Assembly: GCA_944387525.1 (NCBI GenBank)
Contig: CALXFF010000018.1
Span: forward strand, 1-37,280
From: an uncultured Clostridia bacterium
Lineage (GTDB): Bacteria > Bacillota > Clostridia > TANB77 > CAG-508
DNA length: 37,280 nucleotides
Reading direction: 5' to 3'
The translations under genes were made by a program, and so were the position numbers. Positions within the stretch are counted from its first letter, which is position 1; every line of letters starts with the position of its first letter. This document shows, one piece after another, positions 25,992 through 36,546 of this stretch. The notes under the pieces are model-generated. The model saw only the letters and a program-made list of their open reading frames with translations, was not told the origin of the DNA and did not search any database.

Positions 25992-26927
25992 TTAAATTTC
26001 CATTAAAATACTACCCGTATTAAGTCCTCCTCCATAGCCAATCAAAATAATTTTATCTCCCTCATGCAATAAATTCTTTTCAAACATTTCATTTAAAGCT
26101 ATTGGTATGCTTGCACAAAATGTATTTCCTGTATTTTTTATATTCATATACATTTTGTTTTCATCAATCTTTAGTCTTGACATCGTTGATTTCATTATTT
26201 TTGTATTTGATTGATGTGGCACAATATATTTTATATTTTCTAATTTTTCATTAGATTTGTCTAGTAATTCATTGATATTTTTTACTGTATTTGTTACTGC
26301 ATATTTATATATTTCTTTTCCATTCATTTTTATTTTTTCATTTACTTTGCATGTTAGTATTTCATTTTCGTCTATCTCAGCTTTTATGTTTGACATGTAA
26401 ACTTTTTCTTTAGTCGTTGTGGATAAAAGTAATGCTCCTGCACCATCTGATAAGATTATTGATGTCCCTACATCTTGTTTCTCTGTATATTCAGATAATT
26501 TATCTACGCCTATTACTAATGCTTTTTCTACTTTTTCTGTCACTAAATACATTCTAGCTATATCTAAGGCATTTATATATCCACTACATCCTGCTAATAT
26601 GTCTAAGCAAATGGCATTTTCGATTTGTAGTTCTTTTTGAATTTTATTTGCTATTCCCGGCATCAGATAGTTTGGTGTTGTTGTTGCTACTATTATTAAT
26701 CCGATTTGTTGTATTATGTCTTTTGATTGATTTTTTTCTAGTAGATTTTGTACTGCTTTTTTTGCCATTTCTTCTATTGTTTCTTCTTTAGCATAATATC
26801 TTTTTTCTATTCCTGTTCTTTTTTCAATATATCCTTCTTCTAATTTTAATTCTTTTTCTAATCGTTGGTTATTTACTTCTATTTTTGGTAAATAACTTCC
26901 TGAGCTTATTATTTCTATGTTTCTCAT
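25992..26927 (-). CDS. fabH: Beta-ketoacyl-ACP synthase III
   Basis: Initiates fatty-acid synthesis by condensing an acyl-CoA primer with malonyl-ACP. The catalytic Cys is in LDILAGCSGYINALDIA (about residue 112), the His in YIVPHQSNTKIM and the Asn in NTGNTFCASIPIAL; it also shows GTSIILSDGAGALLL. 311 residues, slightly short but complete. GAAAGGA precedes ATG. First gene of the fatty-acid cluster. The 217-base gap upstream holds the previous gene's terminator and only a weak promoter candidate (TAGAAA-17-TATAAA); no FapR-type operator was recognised. Confidence 0.96.
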   Translation of the reverse strand: MRNIEIISSGSYLPKIEVNNQRLEKELKLEEGYIEKRTGIEKRYYAKEETIEEMAKKAVQNLLEKNQSKDIIQQIGLIIVATTTPNYLMPGIANKIQKELQIENAICLDILAGCSGYINALDIARMYLVTEKVEKALVIGVDKLSEYTEKQDVGTSIILSDGAGALLLSTTTKEKVYMSNIKAEIDENEILTCKVNEKIKMNGKEIYKYAVTNTVKNINELLDKSNEKLENIKYIVPHQSNTKIMKSTMSRLKIDENKMYMNIKNTGNTFCASIPIALNEMFEKNLLHEGDKIILIGYGGGLNTGSILMEI

Positions 26928-27075
26928 AATTTCCTTTCTGTTTTGTTTTTATTTTTTATAAAAATTACTTTTACACACTATTTATATTTATACAACATTT
27001 TTGAAAATTTTTCTATTGGAATGGGTGGTCAAAAATCTTTTTTAAGTTATAAGAAGTACAATTTCCTATAATTTT

Positions 27076-27114
27076 AAAAAAACAGATTAAGTACTTTTAA
27101 CTATACTTAACCTG
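27076..27114 (-). terminator. Terminator after the WG-repeat gene
   Basis: Minus-strand stem CAGGTTAAGTA / TACTTAATCTG (one G-U pair) followed by TTTTTTT. The wobble pairs only on the minus strand, which fixes its direction. Confidence 0.8.
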
Positions 27115-27143
27115 CTATTTTTTATTCTACTTTTACTATAAAA

Positions 27144-28652
27144 TTATTGCATTTCTTGTCCTTCTACCAGTTGTTCCGCATTAAGTTGTTCTTCATTTCC
27201 TTGTTCTTGATTATTTTCTTCTACATTTTGTTCATTATTTGTTCCGCTATTGTTGTTTTGTGCTGAATTAGATACATTGTTTGAGTTTGTTGTATTTGAA
27301 CCATTTGAAGTATTTGAACTTGAGCTATTATTTTGATTTCTTATTCCTCTTGATTCTAGATATTCTTCCGCATCAATTAAATTATCATTTACACTAATCC
27401 AATAATGTCTTTCTCCGCCACTAATTGTCATATATATATCATCTGCAACTAGTCCAAATAACATTTCTCCTGAAGAATTTAGCAATGTATATTTATCATC
27501 TCTACGCGCTACTATTACATTATAATCTGGAATAACTAATAAACTATATGCATCTCTGCTATTTGAAGCTATATATCCAAAACCATCATATTCAAAATCT
27601 ACCACTTGGTTTCCATTTTTATCAAATAATCCCCAATATTCCCCTTTTTTTACTGGTATCAAATTATCAGCTAATAAATATTTGCTCTTTATATTATTTT
27701 GTGTAAATCTAGATGTATCAATACCAATTTGATCATTTTCGATATATATTTTTATAACTCCATTTGTATCTATAACGCCATATCTATTATCCCTACTTGC
27801 AATATATAATCCAGCATTACTATCCATTAATGTTAAACTACTATAGATTATATCAACTTTTGTTTGTCCATTTTTTGATAATATTCCTACTTGTCTATCG
27901 CTTTGTACTAAAAAATCTCCTACACTTGGTAAATATGTAATATTATCATATTTTGCTTCTAATAAACTTTTTCCATTTGTATCAATAACTCCCATTGCCC
28001 TGTCTTTTGATACTACTAACATACCATCCAATATTGCTTTTTGATTAGCAAATATATTACTCATTTCTGTATAACCATAATCTAATACATATGGTGTGTA
28101 AAATTGCACTAAATATGGCAATGTATATATTGTTATTCTATTTGCTTCTTGGTCATATGTAAAACTCACGTTAAACGCTTCTTGTATACCTTCTGTTGTT
28201 GTATATAAAACTCCATTAATTGCTTTTACTGGATTCTTGATATGTACATATTCATAATCGCCATTGTTTTGAGTTAAATCTAATTTATATATAGTATCTG
28301 AACCTAATGTAAAATTTGCTACTTCATTAGTACTTTGAACATAACATTTGCTTTGTGTTTCAGATTTATCTGTATAATCACCATTAAAACTTTCATATCC
28401 AAAGTAACTTGCTATTTCTTTTATTGGTACATAAATTGTTCCATCATCTTCAAACACTAATAGCTGTTTCAATTGATCATTTTGTTGTCCATCAAGTGTT
28501 ACTCTTAAAATTGTACTTTGAACATATAACAAATATGAAACAATTCCCACTATGACTAAAACTACTACTATTATTGCTCCTAATATAATTTTTGTAGCTA
28601 CTTTTTTCTTTTTTTCTTCCTTAGTTTTGAAGCTTTCTTCGATCAGATTCAT
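27144..28652 (-). CDS. Membrane-anchored WG-repeat protein
   Basis: A 502-residue protein. A short cytoplasmic Lys-rich start leads to a single membrane helix (about residues 21-45, IILGAIIVVVLVIVGIVSYLL). Then comes a domain like the copper-amine-oxidase N-terminal/stalk type (IYVPIKEIASYFGYE, about 76-90), followed by several WG-type repeats (RAMGVIDTNGKSLLEAKYD; RYGVIDTNGVIK; YWGLFDKNGNQVVDFEYD; KYTLLNSSGEML). It ends in an Asn/Ser-rich then Glu/Gln-rich low-complexity tail of about 65 residues. It is probably extracytoplasmic. The function of WG-repeat proteins is poorly defined; a cell-wall or sensing role is only a guess. AAGGTGG precedes ATG by 7 bases. It lies between tgt and a terminator. 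Confidence 0.75.
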   Translation of the reverse strand: MNLIEESFKTKEEKKKKVATKIILGAIIVVVLVIVGIVSYLLYVQSTILRVTLDGQQNDQLKQLLVFEDDGTIYVPIKEIASYFGYESFNGDYTDKSETQSKCYVQSTNEVANFTLGSDTIYKLDLTQNNGDYEYVHIKNPVKAINGVLYTTTEGIQEAFNVSFTYDQEANRITIYTLPYLVQFYTPYVLDYGYTEMSNIFANQKAILDGMLVVSKDRAMGVIDTNGKSLLEAKYDNITYLPSVGDFLVQSDRQVGILSKNGQTKVDIIYSSLTLMDSNAGLYIASRDNRYGVIDTNGVIKIYIENDQIGIDTSRFTQNNIKSKYLLADNLIPVKKGEYWGLFDKNGNQVVDFEYDGFGYIASNSRDAYSLLVIPDYNVIVARRDDKYTLLNSSGEMLFGLVADDIYMTISGGERHYWISVNDNLIDAEEYLESRGIRNQNNSSSSNTSNGSNTTNSNNVSNSAQNNNSGTNNEQNVEENNQEQGNEEQLNAEQLVEGQEMQ

Positions 28653-28706
28653 TTGTATCCCACCTTTATTTATTCTTTTCTGTTCATATACATGTTGCCC
28701 TATTAT

Positions 28707-29924
<1,218 letters not shown>

Positions 29925-30950
29925 TTAAATTATGAACATTGCATCTCCAAAGCTAAAAAATCTATACTTTTCTTTTACCGCTTCTTTATATGCTCTCATT
30001 ATATAATCTTTTCCTGCTAAAGCTGATACTAACATCAAAAGTGTTGATTGTGGTAAATGAAAATTCGTTATTAATCCATCTATACATTTAAATTTGTATC
30101 CCGGATAAATAAATATTTCTGTATCATCTTCAATTGGTTTTACCATACCTGTATTTTCATCTGCAATTGATTCTAATACTCTACATGATGTTGTTCCTAC
30201 TGCTATTACTCTTCTTCCTTCTTGTTTTGCTTTATTTATTTTATCAACATCTTCTTGTTTAATATAGAAATGTTCTGAGTGCATTTTATGTGCTTCAACT
30301 GTATCTTCTTTAACTGGTCTAAATGTTCCTATTCCTACGTGTAATGTTACATTTGCAATTTCTACACCTTTTTCTTGGATTTTTCCTAATAATTCTGGTG
30401 TAAAGTGCAAACCAGCTGTTGGAGCTGCTGCTGAACCATCATATTTTGCATAGACTGTTTGATATCTGTCTTTTTCTTTTAAAGATTCATGTATATATGG
30501 TGGTAATGGCATTAGACCAATTTTATCTAGAATTTCGTTGAATATTCCGTCATATTTGAATTCTACTTTTCTTGTTCCTCCTGGCATTACTTCCAAGATT
30601 TTCGCTTCTAAAATTCCGTCTCCAAAAACGACTTTTGTTCCTACATGTAATTTATTTCCTGGTCTTACAATTGACTCCCAGATATCTCCTTCTATGTTAT
30701 TTAGTAATAAAAATTCTACTTTTGCTCCTGTTTCTTTTCTTCCATATAGTCTTGCTGGTATTACTTTTGTATTATTTCTTACTAGCACATCTCCTGGTTT
30801 TAAATAGTCTATTATGTTTTTAAATATTTTGTGTTCTATTGTTTGTTCTTTTCTGTTTAAAACCATTAATCTTGATTCGTCTCTTTTTTTGATTGGTGTT
30901 TGTGCTATTAGTTCTTCTGGTAGTTCATAATCAAATTCTGTTACTTTCAT
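29925..30950 (-). CDS. queA: S-adenosylmethionine:tRNA ribosyltransferase-isomerase
   Basis: Adds the ribosyl-derived cyclopentane moiety from SAM to preQ1 in tRNA, the step after Tgt. The sequence shows [80 protein letters not shown] and [16 protein letters not shown]. 341 residues, standard. The ribosome binding site is weak (GTGAG). It is followed by the palindrome and tgt. Confidence 0.98.
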   Translation of the reverse strand: MKVTEFDYELPEELIAQTPIKKRDESRLMVLNRKEQTIEHKIFKNIIDYLKPGDVLVRNNTKVIPARLYGRKETGAKVEFLLLNNIEGDIWESIVRPGNKLHVGTKVVFGDGILEAKILEVMPGGTRKVEFKYDGIFNEILDKIGLMPLPPYIHESLKEKDRYQTVYAKYDGSAAAPTAGLHFTPELLGKIQEKGVEIANVTLHVGIGTFRPVKEDTVEAHKMHSEHFYIKQEDVDKINKAKQEGRRVIAVGTTSCRVLESIADENTGMVKPIEDDTEIFIYPGYKFKCIDGLITNFHLPQSTLLMLVSALAGKDYIMRAYKEAVKEKYRFFSFGDAMFII

Positions 30951-31002
30951 TTTTTCATCTCACTTTACGTTTTTATTTATTTAATTTACTTTTATAGATG
31001 TG

Positions 31003-31051
31003 TCCCAGAATGGACAAAAATGTCCAAACAGAAACGTCATTAATTGGACAT
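31003..31051. repeat. Degenerate GGGACA-type repeat
   Basis: TGTCCCAGAATGGACAAAAATGTCCA, then AACGTC and AATTGGACATT: short hairpins around TGGACA/TGTCCA. The end of the HExxH gene (TCC AAT TAA) lies in it. Its membership of the GGGACG family is less certain. Confidence 0.4.
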
Positions 31052-31480
31052 TAATTGAATTTTTCTTCCTAAATTTTCAAAAATTTCTATTATTTCTTCA
31101 ATTATATTTTCTGATTGTTTAAATACATCATTTATTTCATAAGACGATTTAAAATCACTACTTTTAGCTGGTTTCAATGTATATATTTCTTCTGGCAATC
31201 CTATATAACCTTCAGTTGTTTCTATCTTTTTATTCATATAATCTGTATACCATTTTTTCTGTCCTTCTAACAATTCATTTCTATATCCATATTTTTCATA
31301 ATCATGTAACTCTGGTCTTTCATATCCATATTCTTGTGCATTTCTTTCCAATGAATGTAAAAATTCATGCAAAAACACTTCTTCTGGGAATGTATTTACT
31401 CTAGGATTGTATTTATATATATAACTTCTTGAATCATTTGGCAACCTAATATTGGAAAATCCTATTCCATAATAATCCAT
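31040..31480 (-). CDS. HExxH metallopeptidase-like domain, 3' part after frameshift
   Basis: C-terminal piece of a protein split by a frameshift. It contains YYGIGFSNIRLPND and PEEVFLHEFLHSLERNAQEYG, where HEFLH is an HExxH zinc-peptidase motif with a nearby Glu; LHDYEKYGY, the EIYTLKP region and a helical C-terminus follow. The ATG at the start of this frame is internal: codons upstream in the same frame (GDEEHENDIQVNDWIGLGS) continue the sequence of the preceding piece. The substrate is unknown, and the role as an extracellular, cell-envelope-anchored zinc protease is inferred. Confidence 0.6.
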   Translation of the reverse strand: MDYYGIGFSNIRLPNDSRSYIYKYNPRVNTFPEEVFLHEFLHSLERNAQEYGYERPELHDYEKYGYRNELLEGQKKWYTDYMNKKIETTEGYIGLPEEIYTLKPAKSSDFKSSYEINDVFKQSENIIEEIIEIFENLGRKIQLMSN

Positions 31481-31529
31481 CGAACCTAATCCTATCCAGT
31501 CATTTACCTGGATATCATTTTCGTGTTCT

Positions 31530-32396
31530 TCATCTCCGCAATCTTATTACGACAAATATGTGATCATAATCACCTTCTGCTATTGTAGATTTTATGTGTT
31601 CTTCTACATCTTCTGGTGCTACATAATATCCAAATTCGTTGTCATATGATAATTTGGTTAATGGTGCTTGTACTTGATACATATCTACTTGTGCTGTCAT
31701 CTTTCCTTCCGATAACTCCTCACACGAGTTTTGAAATCTAATTAATGTATTTTTTATATCACTAATATCGCTCTGTGTTACACTTAACTGGATTCTTTGT
31801 CCATTTACTGTTACATCTGTTGTTTCAAATATAAAACATGCAAATTTCCAATTATTGTCATTTTTACTTGTAATTCCTTCTTCTAGTGTAAAATCTGAAA
31901 ACCATGCTTCTCCTTTCGCTTGTCCTAAATATCCTCCTAGTCTAAATCCGATATTTACTTCTTCTCTATTTTTACTATTAAAAATTAATTCTATTTTTTG
32001 CCAATCTTGTGTTCCAGATATTGCAACAGATCTTTCTGTCGCTCCTTCTATGGAAATTTGTGCTCCTACTCCAGATTGCATGTTTTGTGCTTCTACTTCA
32101 TTTGTTTTAATCATACATGTTACTTTATATGGAGTGTTTTTTTGTACCTGTACTGTTTTATAAAACATTGCATCATTGTAATCTGGTGATTCTATTTTAT
32201 AACTTCTTGTATTACTATATTTTATTTCACTGTCTCTTTTGAAATTTGAAGTGTATAGGTTTGTTTCACTTCTTACAAAATCATTAAAGTTATTTAATTG
32301 ATAATATTGATATGCAAAATATAGTAATACAAGTAGAATTATTAATGTAATAAAATATGCAATCCTACTTTTTAATGTTTTTTGTGTTTTTGGCAT
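31530..32396 (-). CDS. Membrane-anchored carbohydrate-binding-like domain, 5' part
   Basis: N-terminal piece, 288 residues. A basic start and one membrane helix (about residues 12-32, IAYFITLIILLVLLYFAY) form a signal anchor. A beta-rich domain follows (YKIESPDYNDAMFYKTVQVQ, TPYKVTCMIKT, WQKIELIFNSKNREEVNIGFRLG, GEAWFSDFTLEE) in the style of CBM4/9-like carbohydrate-binding jelly rolls. It ends YDHIFVVIRLRR and a stop. Deleting one base at about 31538 continues RLGDEEHEND into the HExxH piece, giving one protein of about 451 residues. It lies 10 bases after pnp with AGGAG upstream of ATG, so it is co-transcribed with pnp. Confidence 0.6.
   Translation of the reverse strand: MPKTQKTLKSRIAYFITLIILLVLLYFAYQYYQLNNFNDFVRSETNLYTSNFKRDSEIKYSNTRSYKIESPDYNDAMFYKTVQVQKNTPYKVTCMIKTNEVEAQNMQSGVGAQISIEGATERSVAISGTQDWQKIELIFNSKNREEVNIGFRLGGYLGQAKGEAWFSDFTLEEGITSKNDNNWKFACFIFETTDVTVNGQRIQLSVTQSDISDIKNTLIRFQNSCEELSEGKMTAQVDMYQVQAPLTKLSYDNEFGYYVAPEDVEEHIKSTIAEGDYDHIFVVIRLRR
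31536..31539 (-). other. Frameshift site in the CBM/HExxH gene
   Basis: Minus strand reads AGA TTG CGG AGA TGA. With one base removed (C or G of CGG) it reads AGA TTG GGA GAT GAA GAA and stays open into the downstream frame. As in uvrA, there is no long homopolymer. Confidence 0.75.
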
Positions 32397-32406
32397 AAAA
32401 TTTCTC

Positions 32407-34515
32407 CTATTTTTGTTTTAAACCTTTCATCGTTAAGTTTATTCTTCCTTGGTCATCTATATCAGTTACTTTTACTGTTACTTTATCTCCAACATGAAGT
32501 ACATCTTCTATGTTTTTTATTCTTTCTTTAGAAATTTGAGAGATGTGTAACAATCCTTCTTTTTCTCCAAAGCCTAAATCTACAAATGCTCCAAAATTCA
32601 TTATTCTAACAACTTCTCCATAATAAATTCCGCCAACTTCAACTTCTCTTACTATGTCTTCTACCATTTCTAATGCTCTTTGTGCTTTATCTTTTTCTGT
32701 TGAATATATAAGAACTTGTCCATCTTCTTCGATGTCTATTTTTACTCCTGTTTCATCAATTATTTTATTGATTGTTTTTCCACCTGCTCCAATTACATCT
32801 TTTATTTTGTCTACATCAATTTTTGTACTTACTATTCTTGGTGCATATTTAGATATATCTTTTCTTGGCTCACTTATTACTGGAAGCATTACATCTTCTA
32901 ATATATGTGCTCTTGCTTTCCTTGTTTTAGCAAATGCTTCTTTTATGATGTCATAAGTTAATCCATCACATTTAATATCTACTTGAATTGCTGTTATACC
33001 TTTTTCAGTTCCTCCAACTTTAAAGTCCATATCACCAAAGAAATCTTCTAATCCTTGTATATCTACTAACATTACATAGTCTTTATCATCATCTGGGTTT
33101 GTTACTAAACCTGTTGAAATTCCAGCAACTGGTCTTTTGATTGGAACACCTGCATCCATCAAACTTAATGTACTTCCACATATACTTGCTTGTGATGTTG
33201 AACCATTTGAAGATAATACTTCTGATACAACTCTTATTGCGTATGGGAATTCTTCTTTTGATGGTAATACTGGAACTAATGCTTTTTCTGCTAATGCTCC
33301 ATGTCCAATTTCTCTTCTTCCAGGTCCTCTAGATGGTCTAGCTTCACCTACGCTGTAACTTGGGAAGTTATAGTGATGCATATATCTTTTAGATTCTTCT
33401 GTGTCAATTCCATCTAATGTTTGCTCTTCACTCATCATTCCTAAAGTTGCAACTGATAATACTTGAGTTTGTCCTCTTGTAAATAATGCACTTCCATGAG
33501 TTCTAGGAAGTAATCCTACTTCACATGATAGTGGTCTTATTTCATCTAATCCTCTTCCATCTACTCTTTTATGCTCATTAAATATTAATTCTCTTACACA
33601 TTTCTTTTCAACTTTGTAGATTGCTTCTCCAATGTCTTGTTTGTGTTCTTCAAATGCTTCTTCTCCAAATTTTTCTGTATATGCATTTTCAATTTTTTCT
33701 GTTAATTCTGAAATATTATTATCTCTTGTTTCTTTATCTGCTTCTTGAACCTTTTCTTTCATTTCATCTTTGAAATTTGATTCAACAAATTCATATACAT
33801 CATGGTCAACTTCAAATGATTTATATTCAAATTTTGATTTTCCAATATCTTTTTGAATTTTCTTTATAAATTTACAGATTTTCTTTATTTCTTTATGCGC
33901 TTCTTTGATTGCTTTTAACATTACATCATCTGGAACTTCATTTGCTCCAGCTTCTATCATTGTTATTTTCTTTTCTGTTGCTGCAACTGTTAATGTTAAA
34001 TCTGATTTTTCTCTTTGTTCTTCTGTTGGGTTTATAATGATTTGTCCATCAACTAATCCAACATTTACTGCTGCTGTTGGTCCATTAAATGGTATGTCAG
34101 AAATTGCTAAAGCTGTTGCTGCACCTATCATTGCTGCAACTTCTGGTGAATTGTCTTGTTCTACACAAAGAACAGTTCCAACAACTACAACATCATTTCT
34201 AAAATCTTTTGGAAATAGTGGTCTTAATGGTCTATCTATTGCTCTTGATGTTAATATTGCTTTGTCACTTGGTTTTCCTTCTCTTTTTAGAAATCCACCT
34301 GGTATTTTTCCAACTGCATATAATTTTTCTTCAAAATCTACTGATAGTGGGAAGAAATCAATTCCTTCTCTTGGTTCTTTTGATGCTGTTACTGTTACTA
34401 ATATACATGTGTCTCCATAACGTACTAATACGCTTCCATTGGCAAGTCCTGCCATTTTTCCTGTTTCTATTACAAGTTTTCTACCTGCTAATTCTGTTTC
34501 ATATGTTTTAAACAT
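32407..34515 (-). CDS. pnp: Polyribonucleotide nucleotidyltransferase (PNPase)
   Basis: Phosphorolytic 3'-5' exoribonuclease of the RNA degradosome. Two RNase PH-like domains (first: GRKLVIETGKMAGLANGSVL; second: EHKRVDGRGLDEIRPLSCEV, LFTRGQTQVLSVATLG and the GSTLSLMDAGVPIKRPVAGI segment) are followed by a KH domain (VIGAGGKTINKIIDETGVKI) and an S1 domain (GEVVRIMNFGAFVDLGFGEKEGLLH). 702 residues. It follows rpsO, the widely conserved rpsO-pnp order, with an attenuator-like hairpin between. Confidence 0.98.
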   Translation of the reverse strand: MFKTYETELAGRKLVIETGKMAGLANGSVLVRYGDTCILVTVTASKEPREGIDFFPLSVDFEEKLYAVGKIPGGFLKREGKPSDKAILTSRAIDRPLRPLFPKDFRNDVVVVGTVLCVEQDNSPEVAAMIGAATALAISDIPFNGPTAAVNVGLVDGQIIINPTEEQREKSDLTLTVAATEKKITMIEAGANEVPDDVMLKAIKEAHKEIKKICKFIKKIQKDIGKSKFEYKSFEVDHDVYEFVESNFKDEMKEKVQEADKETRDNNISELTEKIENAYTEKFGEEAFEEHKQDIGEAIYKVEKKCVRELIFNEHKRVDGRGLDEIRPLSCEVGLLPRTHGSALFTRGQTQVLSVATLGMMSEEQTLDGIDTEESKRYMHHYNFPSYSVGEARPSRGPGRREIGHGALAEKALVPVLPSKEEFPYAIRVVSEVLSSNGSTSQASICGSTLSLMDAGVPIKRPVAGISTGLVTNPDDDKDYVMLVDIQGLEDFFGDMDFKVGGTEKGITAIQVDIKCDGLTYDIIKEAFAKTRKARAHILEDVMLPVISEPRKDISKYAPRIVSTKIDVDKIKDVIGAGGKTINKIIDETGVKIDIEEDGQVLIYSTEKDKAQRALEMVEDIVREVEVGGIYYGEVVRIMNFGAFVDLGFGEKEGLLHISQISKERIKNIEDVLHVGDKVTVKVTDIDDQGRINLTMKGLKQK

Positions 34516-34647
34516 TTTATTACTTCCTTTCTCTTTTCTAAATAAGTTTAAATAGATTGTAACCTCTATAATGTATTAATATTTGTATTAATATATTATA
34601 CAAGCTACTTTACCTATTTTAAACTTATTTTTTTATTTTATACCTAC

Positions 34648-34679
34648 AAAAGCCCATGTCTAATAAACATGGGACTTTC
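34648..34679 (-). terminator. Hairpin between rpsO and pnp
   Basis: Minus strand AAGTCCCATGT, loop, ACATGGGCTTTT. The short T-run suggests a leaky terminator or processing site, as is known between rpsO and pnp in other bacteria. Confidence 0.6.
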
Positions 34680-34685
34680 ATAAAA

Positions 34686-34949
34686 TTATTTTCTTAATCC
34701 TAATTTTTCAACTATTGCTCTGTATCTATTAATATCTTTTTTTACTAAGTAATTTAATAGATTTCTTCTTTTACCAACCATTTTTAAAAGACCTCTTCTT
34801 GAATGATTGTCTTTTTTATGGATTTTTAAGTGTTCTGTTAGTTCGTTGATTCTTTCAGTTAAAAGAGCTATTTGAACTTCTGGTGAACCAGTATCGTTTT
34901 CATCTCTTTTATATGTGCTTATAATTTCTTGTTTTCTTTCCTTTGTCAT
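34686..34949 (-). CDS. rpsO: Small ribosomal subunit protein S15
   Basis: Primary 16S rRNA-binding protein of the central domain. Shows [40 protein letters not shown] and [20 protein letters not shown], all diagnostic. 87 residues (with Met). AGGAGG lies upstream of ATG. It has its own promoter (35050-35078) and a structured leader of about 94 bases. Confidence 0.99.
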   Translation of the reverse strand: MTKERKQEIISTYKRDENDTGSPEVQIALLTERINELTEHLKIHKKDNHSRRGLLKMVGKRRNLLNYLVKKDINRYRAIVEKLGLRK

Positions 34950-34984
34950 TTTTTACACCTCCTATTTTTGTTTTATTCCTTTAA

Positions 34985-35049
34985 CTGAGCTTGAAGTTTA
35001 GGTGCTTTACTTGAAGCTAAGTAAAAGGCATGTCATTTTTGACATACCT
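34985..35049 (-). promoter_or_regulatory. Structured rpsO leader, possible S15 autoregulation site
   Basis: In the transcript, GGTATGTCA/TGACATGCC forms a hairpin at the 5' end. CTTTTACTT/AAGTAAAG and AGCTTCAAGT/ACTTCAAGCT are alternative, mutually exclusive pairings. S15 is known to repress its own mRNA through diverse leader structures; that it does so here is inferred. The first hairpin may also end glyS transcripts. Confidence 0.4.
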
Positions 35050-35078
35050 ATTTTACTATATTTTTTTGATTTTTTCAA
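35050..35078 (-). promoter_or_regulatory. Promoter of rpsO-pnp
   Basis: Minus-strand TTGAAA (35078-35073), 17-base spacer, TAAAAT (35055-35050); it would start near 35043. Confidence 0.6.
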
Positions 35079-35115
35079 GTGTTTCGGCAAATTTTATCCT
35101 GATATAATAATAAAT

Positions 35116-35137
35116 CTGTCCCTAAATCCCTAAAAAA
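35116..35137. repeat. Partial GGGACGG-core repeat, copy 5
   Basis: CTGTCCCTAAATCCCTAAAA matches one half of the repeats at 785-848, 1444-1507 and 6891-6950. The TAG stop of glyS (35130-35132) lies within it. Confidence 0.7.
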
Positions 35138-36512
35138 CTAATTTTTCTTCTACCCAATTTGCAACATCATCGATTTTTAATCTTATTTGTTCCATTGTAT
35201 CTCTATCTCTTATTGTTACTGTATCATCTTCTAATGTATCAAAGTCAATTGTTACACAATATGGTGTTCCTATTTCATCTTCTCTTCTATATCTTTTTCC
35301 TATACTTCCTGCTTCATCATAGTCACACATAAATTTCTTTGATAATTTTGCATATACTTCTTTTGCTTTTTCTGATAATTTCTTTGATAATGGTAATACT
35401 GCAACTTTGTATGGTGCTAATGCTGGGTGTAAATGCAATACAACTCTTGTGTCATTTTCATCAATTTTTTCTTCGTCATAACTATTACATAAGAACGCTA
35501 ATACCATTCTATCTGCTCCTAATGATGGCTCTATACAGTATGGAACATATCTTTCTCCACTTTCTGCATCTTGGTATGTTAAATCTTCTTTTGAATGTTC
35601 TATATGACGTGATAAATCATAGTCAGTTCTATCAGCAATTCCCCATAGTTCTCCCCATCCAAATGGGAATGCAAATTCTATATCAGTTGTTGCTTTACTA
35701 TAAAATACTAGTTCTTCTTTTGAATGGTCTCTTAATCTAATATTTTCTTCTTTGATTCCCAAATTTAATAACCAGTCTTTGCAATATTTTCTCCAATATT
35801 CAAACCACTCTAAATCTGTTCCTGGTTTGCAGAAAAATTCTAATTCCATTTGTTCAAATTCTCTTGTTCTAAATGTGAAATTTCCTGGTGTTATTTCATT
35901 TCTAAAGGCTTTACCAATTTGAGCAATACCCATTGGCATCTTCTTTCTTGATGTTCTCAAAACATTTTTAAAGTCTACAAATATTCCTTGTGCTGTTTCT
36001 GGTCTTAGATATATTTCAGAAGTTTTGTCTTCTGTTACACCTTGAAATGTTTTAAACATTAAATTGAATTTTCTTATATCTGTAAAATTTGTTTTTCCAC
36101 ATTTTGGACATGGTATTTTATTTTCATTTATAAAGTTAATTAATTCTTCATCTGACATTCCATCTGCTATCATGTCTTTTCCTTGTTCATGTGCCCATTC
36201 TTCTATTAATTTATCTGCTCTGTGTCTTGTTTTACATTCTTTACAGTCGATTAATGGATCTGAAAATCCTCCAACATGTCCTGATGCTACCCAAGTTTCT
36301 GGATTCATCAAGATTGCTGCATCTAATCCTACTATGTTTGGTTGCTCTTGTATGAATTTTTGCCTCCATGCTGCTTTAACATTGTTCTTTAATTCGCAAC
36401 CTAATGGTCCATAGTCCCAAGTGTTTGCTAGTCCTCCATAAATTTCTGATCCTGGATAAATGTATCCTCTGTTTTTGCATAGTGCTACTAGTGTGTCCAT
36501 TGATTTTAACAT
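35130..36512 (-). CDS. glyS: Glycine-tRNA ligase, dimeric (eukaryote-like) type
   Basis: Class II synthetase that charges tRNA-Gly in a single polypeptide, unlike the glyQ/glyS tetramer. Shows [62 protein letters not shown], the motif 2 region [58 protein letters not shown] and the C-terminal anticodon-binding domain. 460 residues. GGGAGG precedes the ATG by 7 bases. The stop is inside a palindromic repeat. Expression is under the Gly T-box upstream. Confidence 0.98.
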   Translation of the reverse strand: MLKSMDTLVALCKNRGYIYPGSEIYGGLANTWDYGPLGCELKNNVKAAWRQKFIQEQPNIVGLDAAILMNPETWVASGHVGGFSDPLIDCKECKTRHRADKLIEEWAHEQGKDMIADGMSDEELINFINENKIPCPKCGKTNFTDIRKFNLMFKTFQGVTEDKTSEIYLRPETAQGIFVDFKNVLRTSRKKMPMGIAQIGKAFRNEITPGNFTFRTREFEQMELEFFCKPGTDLEWFEYWRKYCKDWLLNLGIKEENIRLRDHSKEELVFYSKATTDIEFAFPFGWGELWGIADRTDYDLSRHIEHSKEDLTYQDAESGERYVPYCIEPSLGADRMVLAFLCNSYDEEKIDENDTRVVLHLHPALAPYKVAVLPLSKKLSEKAKEVYAKLSKKFMCDYDEAGSIGKRYRREDEIGTPYCVTIDFDTLEDDTVTIRDRDTMEQIRLKIDDVANWVEEKLVF

Positions 36513-36546
36513 AAAAATTCCTCCCTTTAATTTTATTTTCGCTAAC

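Noticed and set aside
33905-34420. Long plus-strand open frame opposite pnp (and similar ones opposite priA, accC, fabF and uvrA)
   Set aside because: They are mirror frames of AT-rich codons in strongly conserved minus-strand genes, with no ribosome binding sites and low-complexity Leu/Ser/Ile-rich translations.
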